Origin: Limnohabitans_A sp048020265
Lineage (GTDB): Bacteria > Pseudomonadota > Gammaproteobacteria > Burkholderiales > Burkholderiaceae_C
Assembly (NCBI RefSeq): GCF_048020265.1
Contig: NZ_CP171843.1
Coordinates: 1-64,000, forward strand
Direction of reading: 5' to 3'
Length of the DNA stretch: 64,000 nt
Part shown: positions 25,427 through 34,615 of the stretch, piece by piece
Layout: each line of letters opens with the position of its first letter
Numbering within the stretch: position 1 is the stretch's first letter
Position numbers and translations under genes: made by a program
Notes under the pieces: model-generated
The model's input: only the letters and a program-made list of their open reading frames with translations
Told to the model about the DNA's origin: nothing
The model's database searches: none

Positions 25427-26593
25427 TTACCCGGCCCCTACCCGCTGAAACAAGCCGCCCGGCAGTCGCCCGACTTGCCCCATGAGCTCAAGCTCCAGCA
25501 GTTGTGCTTGGAGCTGTGCAGTGCTCCAGCCGCAACGCGCTTGCAGGGCGTCCAGGCTTACCGGGTCATGGCCCATGGCCTGCAGCAAGGCGCCCTCTTG
25601 CAGGTCGTTGCCGACCAGGTCTTCGCTGTTGATTGCATCCTCCAGCCCCAGTGAGCGCTGCGCCATCGGGTCGGGCAGGCGCAGTTCTTCCAGCACGTCT
25701 TGCGCGGACTCCACCAGTTTGGCTCCCTGTTTGATCAGCAAATGGCAGCCTTTGGACTGGGCCGAGTGGATCGAGCCTGGGATGGCCATCACGTCGCGGC
25801 CTTGCTCCAGCGCTTGTTTGGCGGTGATGAGTGAGCCTGATTGCAAGGCGGCTTCGACCACCAGTGTGGCCTGTGACAAGCCCGAAATCAGCCGGTTGCG
25901 CCGCGGAAAGTTGGGTGCCAGCGGCGGCGTGCCCAGTGGGTATTCGCTGAGGATCAGGCCGCGCAGGGCTATCTGGTGCGCCAGTTCGCGGTGCTGGCGC
26001 GGGTAGACGCGGTCCAGCCCTGTGCCCACGATGGCGATGGTGGCCAGGCTCTCTGCAGCGGCGCCAAGCAAGGCGCCCTCGTGCGCTGCGCCGTCCACGC
26101 CCAGTGCCAGTCCCGACACGATGGTCAGGCCGCTGGCGGCCAGGCTCCGCGCAAAATCGCGGGCGTTGGCGGCGCCTTGAGGTGTGGGGTTGCGGCTGCC
26201 GACCATGGCCAGGACGTGCTCGGTTTGGAGTTGTTGCAGGATTTCTGTCTGGCCCAGGGCATACAGCATCAGCGGCGGATCGGGGATGTCGAGCAAGGCG
26301 GCCGGGTAGTCGGCATCTCCCAGGGTGAGGACGACTCGGGTGATGCCTGCAGTGTTTTGGGTGTGCAGCCATTGCCAAGTTTCGGCGTTCAGGCTGGCCC
26401 AGCCATCGGGCGTTTGCCCCAGCGCTTGGGCTTGTTGCGCCGAGACGATCTGGCGCAAGGCGGATTCGGTTTGGGCGAAGATGGCCTCGGGTTGCCCGAA
26501 TGCCGCCAGCAAACGTCGGGCTATTTCGGCCCCAACACCCGGCGTGAGCACCAGCCGCAACCATGAGCCGAGCTCTTGTGGGTTTTTCACCAT
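25427..26593 (-). CDS. dprA: DNA-processing protein DprA (Smf)
   Basis: Binds incoming single-stranded DNA and loads RecA during natural transformation. The 388-residue product contains the SAM-like start (LGSWLRLVLTPGVGAEIARRLL), the Rossmann core (LAMVGSRNPTPQGAANARDFA, IVSGLALGVDGAAHEGAL, ATIAIVGTGLDRVYPRQHREL, GLILSEYPLGTPP, RNRLISGLSQATLVVEA) and a C-terminal winged helix. The ATG at 26593 was preferred over one at 26644 because GGGAG sits 5 bases before it. Confidence 0.95.
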   Translation of the reverse strand: MVKNPQELGSWLRLVLTPGVGAEIARRLLAAFGQPEAIFAQTESALRQIVSAQQAQALGQTPDGWASLNAETWQWLHTQNTAGITRVVLTLGDADYPAALLDIPDPPLMLYALGQTEILQQLQTEHVLAMVGSRNPTPQGAANARDFARSLAASGLTIVSGLALGVDGAAHEGALLGAAAESLATIAIVGTGLDRVYPRQHRELAHQIALRGLILSEYPLGTPPLAPNFPRRNRLISGLSQATLVVEAALQSGSLITAKQALEQGRDVMAIPGSIHSAQSKGCHLLIKQGAKLVESAQDVLEELRLPDPMAQRSLGLEDAINSEDLVGNDLQEGALLQAMGHDPVSLDALQARCGWSTAQLQAQLLELELMGQVGRLPGGLFQRVGAG

Positions 26594-26674
26594 TTTGTCT
26601 CCCTGTGCAGCCTGCAGGCTGTCTGTGGAGGCATTGTGGGTCAAACCCCGGGCATCCGCAAATGGCGCGGACCC

Positions 26675-27406
26675 TTATCGGTGCGCTGGCCTGTCTTTCT
26701 TTCGCGCCAGCCAGGCGAACGCCATGTGGTTGACCAAGGCGATACCCCAGCACATCAGGCCAGTCCACAGGGTGTGGCTGGGGTAGTGGGCACCCCGCAA
26801 GGTTTGCACGCCACCCAGCACCACACCCAGCACGAAAATGCCGATCAGCATGCGCAGACCCTGGCGGCGTTGAGCCTCTATGCCAGAGGACAACCAAGGC
26901 AGGCACAAGGCCAGAAAGGCCATGGCCGCAGAGGCGTGCCCGCCTGGGAAGCATTTGCCGCCGCCGCCATCGCCCAGCCCCCATTGCCAATGCGACACGT
27001 AGCGCGCCACACCGCCAAAGTCGGCCAAATCCCAAGGGCAGCTGGTCAGGCTGTAGCGCTTGACGAGGTTGATGAGCACCAGGCCCAGCGTGATGCCGAT
27101 AAAAATTTCCACCCGTTGCATTCGGCGCAACGCCCGGAAGCGGCCGAAGGGCAGCCAGATCATGACCAGCATGCCCAGGTAAATCACAACAGCCACCTGA
27201 CGGGCCCAGTCGTGCAACACCTTTTCCATCCACCAGTTGCTGCGCAGACCAAAGCCCCGGTGGTCGGCGATGGTTTGCATCACGCGCATGTCCAGCCCCG
27301 AAAAGTCCCACGCCAGCAGGCAAAGCAGGCTCAGTGCAGTCAAGAGCCACAACTGGCGTAAGGGTGTGCGTGCACGCATGGCGGGCGTGGAAGGTGTGGG
27401 GGACAT
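26675..27406 (-). CDS. PAP2-family membrane phosphatase
   Basis: Integral-membrane phosphatase acting on lipid phosphates. The 243-residue product has about six hydrophobic helices and the three PAP2 motifs: KRYSLTSCPW (K and R of motif 1), CFPGGHASAA (PxGH of motif 2) and RGAHYPSHTLW (R and H of motif 3). It is divergent from a lipid A phosphoethanolamine transferase gene, with 171 bases between starts. This suggests a lipid A phosphatase/transferase pair, or recycling of a lipid by-product of the transfer. Confidence 0.85.
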   Translation of the reverse strand: MSPTPSTPAMRARTPLRQLWLLTALSLLCLLAWDFSGLDMRVMQTIADHRGFGLRSNWWMEKVLHDWARQVAVVIYLGMLVMIWLPFGRFRALRRMQRVEIFIGITLGLVLINLVKRYSLTSCPWDLADFGGVARYVSHWQWGLGDGGGGKCFPGGHASAAMAFLALCLPWLSSGIEAQRRQGLRMLIGIFVLGVVLGGVQTLRGAHYPSHTLWTGLMCWGIALVNHMAFAWLARKKDRPAHR

Positions 27407-27577
27407 GCGGCAGTGGCGGGGAGTCTTGCAGAAGGCCTGAATTAAACACGATGCGGCTGAAAGCTGTCTGAAGTGAGGAGGCGGACTGGCCTCAGGGCAT
27501 TGCGTGCGCCTTCAGCCGAGGCTCAGGGTGGAACTCTAGAATGGCGGCCACTGACTTCACATTGAGCACCTTATTTC

Positions 27578-29230
27578 ATGAAGACACTTCCTGAGCGCAC
27601 CGCCTGGCACCCCACCAGTTTGCTGGCGGTTTTGGCCCTCTGGCTGGCGACCATCGGCAATTTGCCGTTCTGGATGGCCATCTGGAAATTGCCGGAAACC
27701 CAGGGCTGGGGTGCGCTGGCCACCATGGGCAGCCTGTGGCTGATCTTGCTGGCGCTGCTGGTCTGGTTTTTGTGCTTGTGGGTATGGCCTCGCTGGCTCA
27801 AGTTTGCGGGCCTGGCCATGCTGCTGACGGTGACGTCCAGCAGTTACTTCATGCTGACTTATGGCGTGGTCATCGATTCGAGCATGTTGGCCAACGTGGC
27901 GCAGACCGATGTGCGTGAGGTGCGCGATCTGCTGTCCTGGCCCATGTTGGCGGCGGTGGTCATCGGTGTGGTGCTGCCCGGGGTGTGGCTCTGGCGTCAG
28001 CCTGTTCGCGCGGTGTCGGCCAAACCACTGCTGGTGCGCCAGCTGGGCGTGGCCTTGCTGGCTTTTTTGGTGGCGCTGGGGCTGTTCTGGATGTCGTTTC
28101 AGGACATCGCCTCGCTCACCCGCAACCACAAGCAGTTGCGCTACATGATCAACCCGTTCAACAGTGTTTACGCGCTGACTCGACTGGCCGTGGGACAGGC
28201 GACCGTGGCAGCTCAGCCTCTGCAGGTCATCGGTGAAGACGCGAGCTTGCGCATGGCCCCGGCCAGCGAGGCCTCGGCACCGCTGGTGGTGGTGATTTTG
28301 GGCGAAACGGCCCGGGCAGCCAATTTCGGTTTGGGTGGCTATGCCCGCGACACCACCCCGCAGTTGCGCCAAATTCAGGCGCAAGGCGACTTGGTCTATT
28401 TTTCGGACGTGAAATCCTGCGGCACCAGCACCCAGGCGTCGGTGCCGTGCATGTTTTCCCATTTGGGCAAAGCGGCTTATGAAGACAGCAAAGCGCGTTC
28501 TGAAAGCGTGCTCGACGTGCTGCAGCGTGCCGGTTTGGCGGTGTTGTGGCTAGACAACCAGTCGGGCTGCAAAGGCGTGTGCGATCGGGTGCCGAACGTG
28601 GCGACCACGGCACTCAAGGTGCCTGAGTTTTGCACCAGCGGCGAATGCCTGGACGAGGTGATGCTCCACGAGCTGCCCCAGCAGCTGGCGGCCTTGGACC
28701 CGGCCAAACGGGCCAAAGGCACCGTGGTGGTGATGCACCAGATGGGCAGCCACGGACCGGCTTATTACAAGCGTTCGCCTGCGGCCATGAAGCCCTTCCA
28801 GCCCGAGTGCAACAGCCATGCGCTGCAAAATTGCCCACCTGAGCACATCGTCAACGCCTACGACAACTCGATCCTGTATACCGACCATTTCATTGCCAAA
28901 ACGGTGAATTGGCTGCAAGCCCAGTCGCGCCCCACTGCGCTGATCTATGTGTCGGACCACGGCGAGTCCTTGGGTGAAAAAGGCCTGTACTTGCATGGCA
29001 TGCCTTACAGCCTGGCACCCAAAGAACAGCTCCATGTGCCGATGTTGGTGTGGCTGTCCAAACCGCTGCAGCGTGAGCGCAATTGGCGCATGGATTGCCT
29101 GCAAGCGCAGAGCGCCAAGGCCTTGTCGCACGACCACCTGTTCCACTCGATGCTGGGCTTGAGCCAGGTCAGCACCCGTTTGGCCAAACCCGAGTTGGAC
29201 CTGTTTGCGGCTTGTTCGGCGGGGCGCTGA
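27578..29230 (+). CDS. eptA: Phosphoethanolamine transferase for lipid A (EptA-like)
   Basis: Transfers phosphoethanolamine from phosphatidylethanolamine to lipid A, lowering surface charge. The 550-residue product has five N-terminal membrane helices, then a periplasmic alkaline-phosphatase-fold domain: ILGETARAANFGLGGYARDT with the metal-binding Glu, nucleophile Thr in SCGTSTQASVPCMFS, HQMGSHGPAYY and the metal pair YVSDHGESLGEKGLYLHG. Several cysteines (GCKGVCD, FCTSGECLD, ECNSH..LQNCP) would form the known disulphides. It belongs to the chromosomal family from which MCR-type enzymes derive; sequence alone does not show resistance. Confidence 0.92.
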   Translation: MKTLPERTAWHPTSLLAVLALWLATIGNLPFWMAIWKLPETQGWGALATMGSLWLILLALLVWFLCLWVWPRWLKFAGLAMLLTVTSSSYFMLTYGVVIDSSMLANVAQTDVREVRDLLSWPMLAAVVIGVVLPGVWLWRQPVRAVSAKPLLVRQLGVALLAFLVALGLFWMSFQDIASLTRNHKQLRYMINPFNSVYALTRLAVGQATVAAQPLQVIGEDASLRMAPASEASAPLVVVILGETARAANFGLGGYARDTTPQLRQIQAQGDLVYFSDVKSCGTSTQASVPCMFSHLGKAAYEDSKARSESVLDVLQRAGLAVLWLDNQSGCKGVCDRVPNVATTALKVPEFCTSGECLDEVMLHELPQQLAALDPAKRAKGTVVVMHQMGSHGPAYYKRSPAAMKPFQPECNSHALQNCPPEHIVNAYDNSILYTDHFIAKTVNWLQAQSRPTALIYVSDHGESLGEKGLYLHGMPYSLAPKEQLHVPMLVWLSKPLQRERNWRMDCLQAQSAKALSHDHLFHSMLGLSQVSTRLAKPELDLFAACSAGR

Positions 29231-29323
29231 AAACCACTGCCAACCAAGATGCGCCCCGCCTTTGGCAGGCGCATCTGAAATTGGGGACAATAGACCCCCT
29301 GATTTCCTTTCCGTGTTGATGCC

Positions 29324-29830
29324 ATGGCCCTGCTCCCCATCCTTTGCTACCCCGACCCTCGCCTGCACAAGGTGGCCAAGCCCGTGCAGGCGGTGGACGC
29401 CCGTGTGCACGCCCTGATCGATGACATGCTGGAGACCATGTACGAAGCGGGCGGCATTGGCCTGGCCGCTACACAGATCGATGTGCACGAGCGTTTGGTG
29501 GTGATCGACACGTCTGAGGAGCGCAACCAGCCCATGGTGCTGGTCAACCCCGAGATCACCTGGATGAACGAGGAGCGCGTCAAAGGCGAAGAGGGTTGCC
29601 TGTCGGTGCCCGGCATTTACGACGGCGTGGAACGCGCTACCAAAGTCAAAGTGACCGCCTTGGACCGCGATGGCCAAAGCCGCACCATCGAGGCCGAGGG
29701 CATGCTGGCCATTTGCATCCAGCACGAACTCGACCACCTCATGGGCAAGGTGTTCGTGGAGTACCTCTCGCCGCTCAAGCAAGGCCGCATCAAGACCAAA
29801 ATGGTCAAAGCCCAAAAAGCCGGGCGCTGA
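29324..29830 (+). CDS. def: Peptide deformylase
   Basis: Removes the formyl group from nascent proteins. The 168-residue product has all three motifs: GGIGLAATQ, EEGCLSVPG with the metal-binding Cys, and IQHELDHLMG with the two His and catalytic Glu. fmt follows after 20 bases, the usual def-fmt pair. Confidence 0.97.
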   Translation: MALLPILCYPDPRLHKVAKPVQAVDARVHALIDDMLETMYEAGGIGLAATQIDVHERLVVIDTSEERNQPMVLVNPEITWMNEERVKGEEGCLSVPGIYDGVERATKVKVTALDRDGQSRTIEAEGMLAICIQHELDHLMGKVFVEYLSPLKQGRIKTKMVKAQKAGR

Positions 29831-29850
29831 TTCTTTTTGAAGAACCGTTC

Positions 29851-30813
29851 ATGCGTTTGATTTTTGCGGGCACGCCCGAATTTGCCCAGGTGGCCCTGGC
29901 CGCCCTGCACGCCGCAGGCCATGAGATCGTGCTGGTGTTGACCCAGCCCGACCGCCCAGCTGGGCGCGGCATGAAACTGCAGCCTTCGCCCGTCAAGCAA
30001 TGGGCTTTGGACCACCATGTGCCCGTCGCCCAACCGCGCAGCCTGCGCCTGGACGGCAAATACCCCGAAGACGCCGCCGCAGCCCGCCAGACCCTGCTGG
30101 ACGCCAAGGCCGACGCCATGATCGTGGCGGCTTACGGTCTGATCCTGCCCCAATGGGTGCTGGACTTGCCCCCCAAAGGTTGCCTGAACATCCACGCATC
30201 TTTGCTGCCGCGCTGGCGCGGTGCGGCCCCGATCCACCGCGCCATCGAGGCGGGTGACACGCAAACCGGCATCACCATCATGCAGATGGATGCGGGCTTG
30301 GACACCGGCGACATGCTGCTGGTCTTGCCGTGCGCCATCGCGCCTGATGACACCACCGCCGTGCTGCACGACCGCTTGGCCGCTTTGGGCGGACAGGCCA
30401 TCGTGCAGGCACTGGCCAGCTTGAGCAGTCTGCCTCGCCAGCCTCAGCCCCTGGAAGGCGTGAACTACGCGCACAAGATCGACAAAGCCGAAGCTGCACT
30501 CGACTGGGCCTTGAGCGCCGAAGTGTTGGCGCGGCGCATCCGGGCGTTTGACCCGTTTCCGGGCATGACCGTGCCGCTGGCCACCGCCTCGGGCGTGGAA
30601 ACCCTCAAGCTCTGGCAAGCCGCGGCCGAGGCGGCCCCAAAGACGGCCCAGCCGGGGACCGTGCTCAGCGCCGATGCGTCGGGCGTGCGTGTGGCCTGCG
30701 GCGAAGGCCAGCTGTGCCTGACGCAACTGCAGCGCCCGGGTGGCAAACGCCTGAGCGCGGCCGACTTTTTGCGCGGTTGCCCCTTGCAGCCGGGTCAGCG
30801 TTTGGTGGCCTGA
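29851..30813 (+). CDS. fmt: Methionyl-tRNA formyltransferase
   Basis: Formylates initiator methionyl-tRNA. The 320-residue product starts MRLIFAGTPEFAQVALAAL, has TQPDRPAGRGMKL and the catalytic region LNIHASLLPRWRGAAPIHRAI, followed by a C-terminal OB-like tRNA-binding domain (GVNYAHKIDKAEAALDW, IRAFDPFPGM). It overlaps azlC by one base. Confidence 0.97.
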   Translation: MRLIFAGTPEFAQVALAALHAAGHEIVLVLTQPDRPAGRGMKLQPSPVKQWALDHHVPVAQPRSLRLDGKYPEDAAAARQTLLDAKADAMIVAAYGLILPQWVLDLPPKGCLNIHASLLPRWRGAAPIHRAIEAGDTQTGITIMQMDAGLDTGDMLLVLPCAIAPDDTTAVLHDRLAALGGQAIVQALASLSSLPRQPQPLEGVNYAHKIDKAEAALDWALSAEVLARRIRAFDPFPGMTVPLATASGVETLKLWQAAAEAAPKTAQPGTVLSADASGVRVACGEGQLCLTQLQRPGGKRLSAADFLRGCPLQPGQRLVA

Positions 30814-31544
30814 TGTTTTTCCGGTCCACGCTCTACCGCCGCACCGAGTTCTGGCAAGGCCTGCGCGACCTGGCGCCGCAAGCGCCCGGCGTCGCGGCAT
30901 GGGGCTTGATGACCGGGGTCGCCATGGTCAAGTCGGGCATGAGCGTGTTCGAGGCCGTGGCCATGACCATGCTGGTGTTCGCGGGCAGCTCTCAACTGGC
31001 GGCCATTCCGCTTTTGGTGGCCGGGGCTCCGGCCTGGGTGATTTTGGCGACCGGCTTTTGCGTGAATCTGCGCTTTGTGGTGTTCAGCCTGCACTTGAGG
31101 CCCTATCTGATGCACCTGCCGCGCTGGCAGCGCATGTGCCACGGCTATTTCACCGCCGACATCACCTATGTGCTGTTCACCCGGCACTACCCTCACCCTG
31201 CCAACACCGACGACGAGCGCACGGGGCAAGAGGCCTATCTGGCAGGCAACTATTTCCTCAACTGGTGCAGCTGGATCGTGGCCAGCTTGCTGGGCGTGGG
31301 TCTGGCCAACCTGATCCCGCCGGAATGGGGCTTGGGCTTTGCGGGCATCTTGTGCCTGCTGGGCATCCAGTGCTCGCTGGCCAGTTCGCGCATGCGCATG
31401 CTCTCGGCCGCCGTTGCAGGGGTGGCTGCTGTGGTGGCTTATCACTTGCCGCTCAAACTCAACATCGTGGTGGCGATTGCTGTGGCGGTGATCTTGTGCC
31501 TCACGGTCGAGAAGTTCCGACCCGCAAGCAAGGTGACTGCATGA
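30813..31544 (+). CDS. azlC: AzlC family branched-chain amino acid exporter, large subunit
   Basis: Large membrane subunit of a two-gene branched-chain amino-acid exporter. The 243-residue product has the AzlC signature VFAGSSQLAAIPLL, then CVNLRFVVFSLHLRPYL and several membrane helices. It begins in the fmt stop (TGATG) and overlaps azlD by 4 bases, so the three are likely cotranscribed. Confidence 0.9.
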   Translation: MFFRSTLYRRTEFWQGLRDLAPQAPGVAAWGLMTGVAMVKSGMSVFEAVAMTMLVFAGSSQLAAIPLLVAGAPAWVILATGFCVNLRFVVFSLHLRPYLMHLPRWQRMCHGYFTADITYVLFTRHYPHPANTDDERTGQEAYLAGNYFLNWCSWIVASLLGVGLANLIPPEWGLGFAGILCLLGIQCSLASSRMRMLSAAVAGVAAVVAYHLPLKLNIVVAIAVAVILCLTVEKFRPASKVTA

Positions 31545-31876
31545 ACGGCACCGATCTGTGGTCTTTGGCGGTGATCGTGGGCTTGGCGGTCGTGACGGTG
31601 GTGGCGCGCAGTTTCTTTTTCATCTCCAGCAAGTCCTGGCACTTGCCCCATTGGGCGCAGCGCGGCTTGCAATACGCGCCGATCGCAGCCCTGTCGGCGG
31701 TGGTCATTCCAGAAATCATCACCGTGCAGGGCGAGTTGGTCAGCACCTGGCAAGACGCGCGCCTGTATGCCGCAGTGGCCGGCGTGGCGGCTTACTTCTG
31801 GCGGCGCGATGTGCTGATCACCATTTTGGGTGGCATGGCGGTGTATTTGCCTTTGCATCTGGGGCTGGGCTGGTAG
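31541..31876 (+). CDS. azlD: AzlD family branched-chain amino acid exporter, small subunit
   Basis: Small membrane partner of AzlC. The 111-residue product has four hydrophobic segments, with ARSFFFISSKSWHLPHWAQR and YAPIAALSAVVIPEI matching the family. Its start overlaps the azlC stop. Confidence 0.88.
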   Translation: MNGTDLWSLAVIVGLAVVTVVARSFFFISSKSWHLPHWAQRGLQYAPIAALSAVVIPEIITVQGELVSTWQDARLYAAVAGVAAYFWRRDVLITILGGMAVYLPLHLGLGW

Positions 31877-31897
31877 GCAGGGTTGGCCCTGTCCCGT

Positions 31898-31921
31898 GGG
31901 CGCGAGCCCCTGCTCGCGAAT
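31898..31921. repeat. REP-like palindromic repeat (copy B)
   Basis: The imperfect palindrome GGGCGCGAGCCCCTGCTCGC plus GAAT differs by one base from the copy at 19351-19374. It lies between azlD and pgk. Confidence 0.6.
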
Positions 31922-31982
31922 CGGTGCCCGGCCACTGCTTTTAAAATCGAGTCCAATTTCCCGATACAGGACAAGTCTTTCC

Positions 31983-33176
31983 ATGAACGTCATCCGTTTT
32001 TCTGATCTGTGCGCCAGCGGCAAGGCTGCCGGCCAACGTGTTTTCATCCGCGCCGACCTGAATGTGCCGCAAGCCGATGACGGCAGCATCACCGAAGACA
32101 CCCGCATCCGCGCCAGCGTGCCCTGCATCCAGATGGCGCTGGACGCCGGAGCGGCCGTGATGGTGACCAGCCACCTTGGCCGCCCCACCGAGGGCGAGTT
32201 CAAGCCCGAAGACTCGCTGGCCCCGGTGGCCAAGCGCTTGGGCGAGTTGCTCGGTCGTGATGTTCCGCTGGTCGCCAACTGGGTGGACGGCGTGAGCGTC
32301 GCCCCCGGCCAAGTGGTGCTGCTCGAAAACTGCCGCGTCAACAAAGGCGAGAAAAAGAACAACGAAGAGCTGGCCCGCAAGATGGCCCAGCTGTGCGACA
32401 TCTACGTGAACGACGCCTTTGGCACCGCCCACCGCGCCGAAGGCACGACTTACGGCATTGCCCAATTCGCGCCCATCGCCTGCGCTGGCCCCTTGTTGGC
32501 GGCTGAGATCGATGCGATTGGCAAGGCCCTGGCCAACCCGAAGCGGCCGCTGGCGGCCATCGTGGCGGGCTCCAAGGTGTCTACCAAACTGACCATTCTC
32601 AAAAGCCTGTCGCAAAACGTGGACCAGTTGATCGTGGGTGGTGGCATCGCCAACACCTTCATGCTGGCGGCGGGTTTGAAGATCGGCAAGAGCTTGGCCG
32701 AAGCCGACTTGGTGGGCGAAGCCCAAGCCGTGATCGAGGCCATGAAGGCGCGAGGCGCTGAAGTGCCGATCCCGACCGACGTGGTGACCGCGAAAACCTT
32801 TGCGGCCGATGCGGTAGCGACGGTGAAAAAAGCCACCGATGTGGCCGATGACGACATGATCCTGGACATTGGGCCGGAGACCGCCGCCAAACTGGCGGCC
32901 CAGCTCAAGGCGGCGGGCACCATCGTTTGGAATGGTCCGGTGGGCGTGTTCGAGTTCGACCAGTTTGCCCATGGCACCCAAGTGATTGCTCAGGCGATTG
33001 CCGAGTCCAGCGCCTTCAGTATTGCAGGGGGCGGCGATACCCTGGCCGCGATTGCCAAATACGGCATCGAACAACAGGTGGGTTACATCTCCACAGGCGG
33101 TGGCGCGTTCCTGGAAATCCTGGAGGGCAAGACCTTGCCCGCCTTTGAGATTTTGGCCAAGCGCGCAGCTGGTTGA
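31983..33176 (+). CDS. pgk: Phosphoglycerate kinase
   Basis: Interconverts 1,3-bisphosphoglycerate and 3-phosphoglycerate with ATP formation. The 397-residue product shows RADLNVPQ, TSHLGRPTEGEF, NDAFGTAHRAEGTT, GGSKVS-like AGSKVSTKLTIL and the nucleotide loop FSIAGGGDTLAAIAKYG...STGGGAFLE. A strong bidirectional terminator follows. It is one of three lower-glycolysis genes within 6 kb. Confidence 0.97.
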   Translation: MNVIRFSDLCASGKAAGQRVFIRADLNVPQADDGSITEDTRIRASVPCIQMALDAGAAVMVTSHLGRPTEGEFKPEDSLAPVAKRLGELLGRDVPLVANWVDGVSVAPGQVVLLENCRVNKGEKKNNEELARKMAQLCDIYVNDAFGTAHRAEGTTYGIAQFAPIACAGPLLAAEIDAIGKALANPKRPLAAIVAGSKVSTKLTILKSLSQNVDQLIVGGGIANTFMLAAGLKIGKSLAEADLVGEAQAVIEAMKARGAEVPIPTDVVTAKTFAADAVATVKKATDVADDDMILDIGPETAAKLAAQLKAAGTIVWNGPVGVFEFDQFAHGTQVIAQAIAESSAFSIAGGGDTLAAIAKYGIEQQVGYISTGGGAFLEILEGKTLPAFEILAKRAAG

Positions 33177-33220
33177 AGCAGCGCCGTGGTCTTTGACCGC
33201 TGACCTGGGATGTGCCCAGA

Positions 33221-33259
33221 CCCAATAAAAAACCCCGCATTGCGGGGTTTTTTATTGGG
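33221..33259. terminator. Bidirectional terminator between pgk and the desaturase
   Basis: A long perfect inverted repeat (arms of 19 bases; GC core CCCCGCA / TGCGGGG flanked by A6 and T6) serves the convergent pgk and desaturase genes. Confidence 0.9.
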
Positions 33260-33274
33260 GGCTATGTACCTTGG

Positions 33275-34387
33275 TCAGGCTTGAGCAGCAGGCGGCAGGT
33301 TGCCGCGCACCGGGCTGGTCATTGTGCCCTTGAAGTCGGTCCAGCATTCACGGCTGAAGTCGTACAGCTTGCAGTTTTTGGCGGTTTCAAAGTACCACTT
33401 CCAGGAAAAGGGCTGGACGATGATGCGGCCGGGCAGCATTTCTTCGAGCTTGGCCTGCGCTTGCTTCAGGCGGTACAGCGGGATGCTCATGTCCACGTGG
33501 TGGGCGGTGTGCTCCATGATGTGGTGCATCATGGCGCCGATGTTGAAGGGGAAGGTCAGGTGCACGGTGGTGGAGACGAATGGCGCTGCCTTGGTCCAGG
33601 CGGCCTTGTTGTCGTGCCAAGACACCTTGACGTGGGTGTGGTGCACATACACCACGAACCCGATCATGCTGTTCCAGAAGAAGAAGGGCACCACAAAACC
33701 CAGCAGCAGCGACAGCCAGACCGACTGGCCGGTGTACACCGCGGCTGCGGCGACCGTGGCGATCCAGAAAGCAGCGAACAGGCTCACCAGCAGGCTGTCC
33801 TTGAAAAAGATCGGACGGCGGGTAGGCATGTGGGTCTTGTTGGGGAAGAACTCGCGCTTCCACCAAATCTCGATCATGTAATACAGGCCGGGGGCCCAGC
33901 CGCTGCGGTAGGCACGCTCGAGCAGCTTTTGCATGGGACTCAGCGCCTCAAATTCGGCAGCCGTCAGTGGGGTCCAGACGAAGTCGACGCCTTTGAGGTT
34001 GGTGTAGCCGTGGTGCACCACGTTGTGGCCGGTGTCCCAGAGGCTGTAGGGGGTAAGTGAGGGCAAAAATGCGATGCGGCCCAGCACCTTGTTCAGCTCG
34101 CGATGGGGCGTCAGGCTTTGATGGCAGGCGTCATGCCCGATGATGAACAAGCGACCGATCACAAAACCGGCGGCCAGGGCGCACAGCACTTTGAGCCACA
34201 CGGATTCGAGGGCGATGGTGCCCGCAATCAGGGCAAAGAAGAGGGTGTAGTCCAGGATCAAGAGCACAAAGGCTCGCAGAGTGCTGCGCTCGGACAGGGG
34301 AATCAGCCACTCGCGCAAGGTCTTGCGGTGCGGCAGAGGCTGGTCCGGTGAGATGGGGGCCGTGGTCGGTGTGTGTAGTGCGGTCAT
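33275..34387 (-). CDS. Membrane fatty acid desaturase
   Basis: Di-iron membrane enzyme that introduces double bonds into acyl chains. The 370-residue product has the three histidine boxes HDACHQ (about residue 86), HNVVHH (about 121) and HHIMEHTAHH (about 290), spaced as in the acyl-lipid desaturase family, and several membrane helices. It resembles the omega-6/delta-12-type group; the regiochemistry cannot be read from sequence. Convergent with pgk, divergent from pyk. Confidence 0.88.
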   Translation of the reverse strand: MTALHTPTTAPISPDQPLPHRKTLREWLIPLSERSTLRAFVLLILDYTLFFALIAGTIALESVWLKVLCALAAGFVIGRLFIIGHDACHQSLTPHRELNKVLGRIAFLPSLTPYSLWDTGHNVVHHGYTNLKGVDFVWTPLTAAEFEALSPMQKLLERAYRSGWAPGLYYMIEIWWKREFFPNKTHMPTRRPIFFKDSLLVSLFAAFWIATVAAAAVYTGQSVWLSLLLGFVVPFFFWNSMIGFVVYVHHTHVKVSWHDNKAAWTKAAPFVSTTVHLTFPFNIGAMMHHIMEHTAHHVDMSIPLYRLKQAQAKLEEMLPGRIIVQPFSWKWYFETAKNCKLYDFSRECWTDFKGTMTSPVRGNLPPAAQA

Positions 34388-34615
34388 GACGCTTCAAATT
34401 AAATCGCTCAGGCAGAAGTTTAGTCGCCTGAACGTTTCCATGGGCTGACAAGGATCAATTCAGGGGCATCACAAGGAGAAATCGGTGTATGCCTTGGCTT
34501 GTCCAGTCGCAACTTGACTTCGCGGGTTTCCCCTCTCGTGGTGCCCATTGGAAAGAACCGGGGATGTAACCCGTTTCGTGTGAAAATTGAAATCAAATTA
34601 CATGGAGTTGTCCGA

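Noticed and set aside
27578..29230. Acquired mcr-type colistin resistance gene
   Set aside because: Codon use and setting match the chromosome and no mobile element adjoins it; it looks like a native eptA-type gene.
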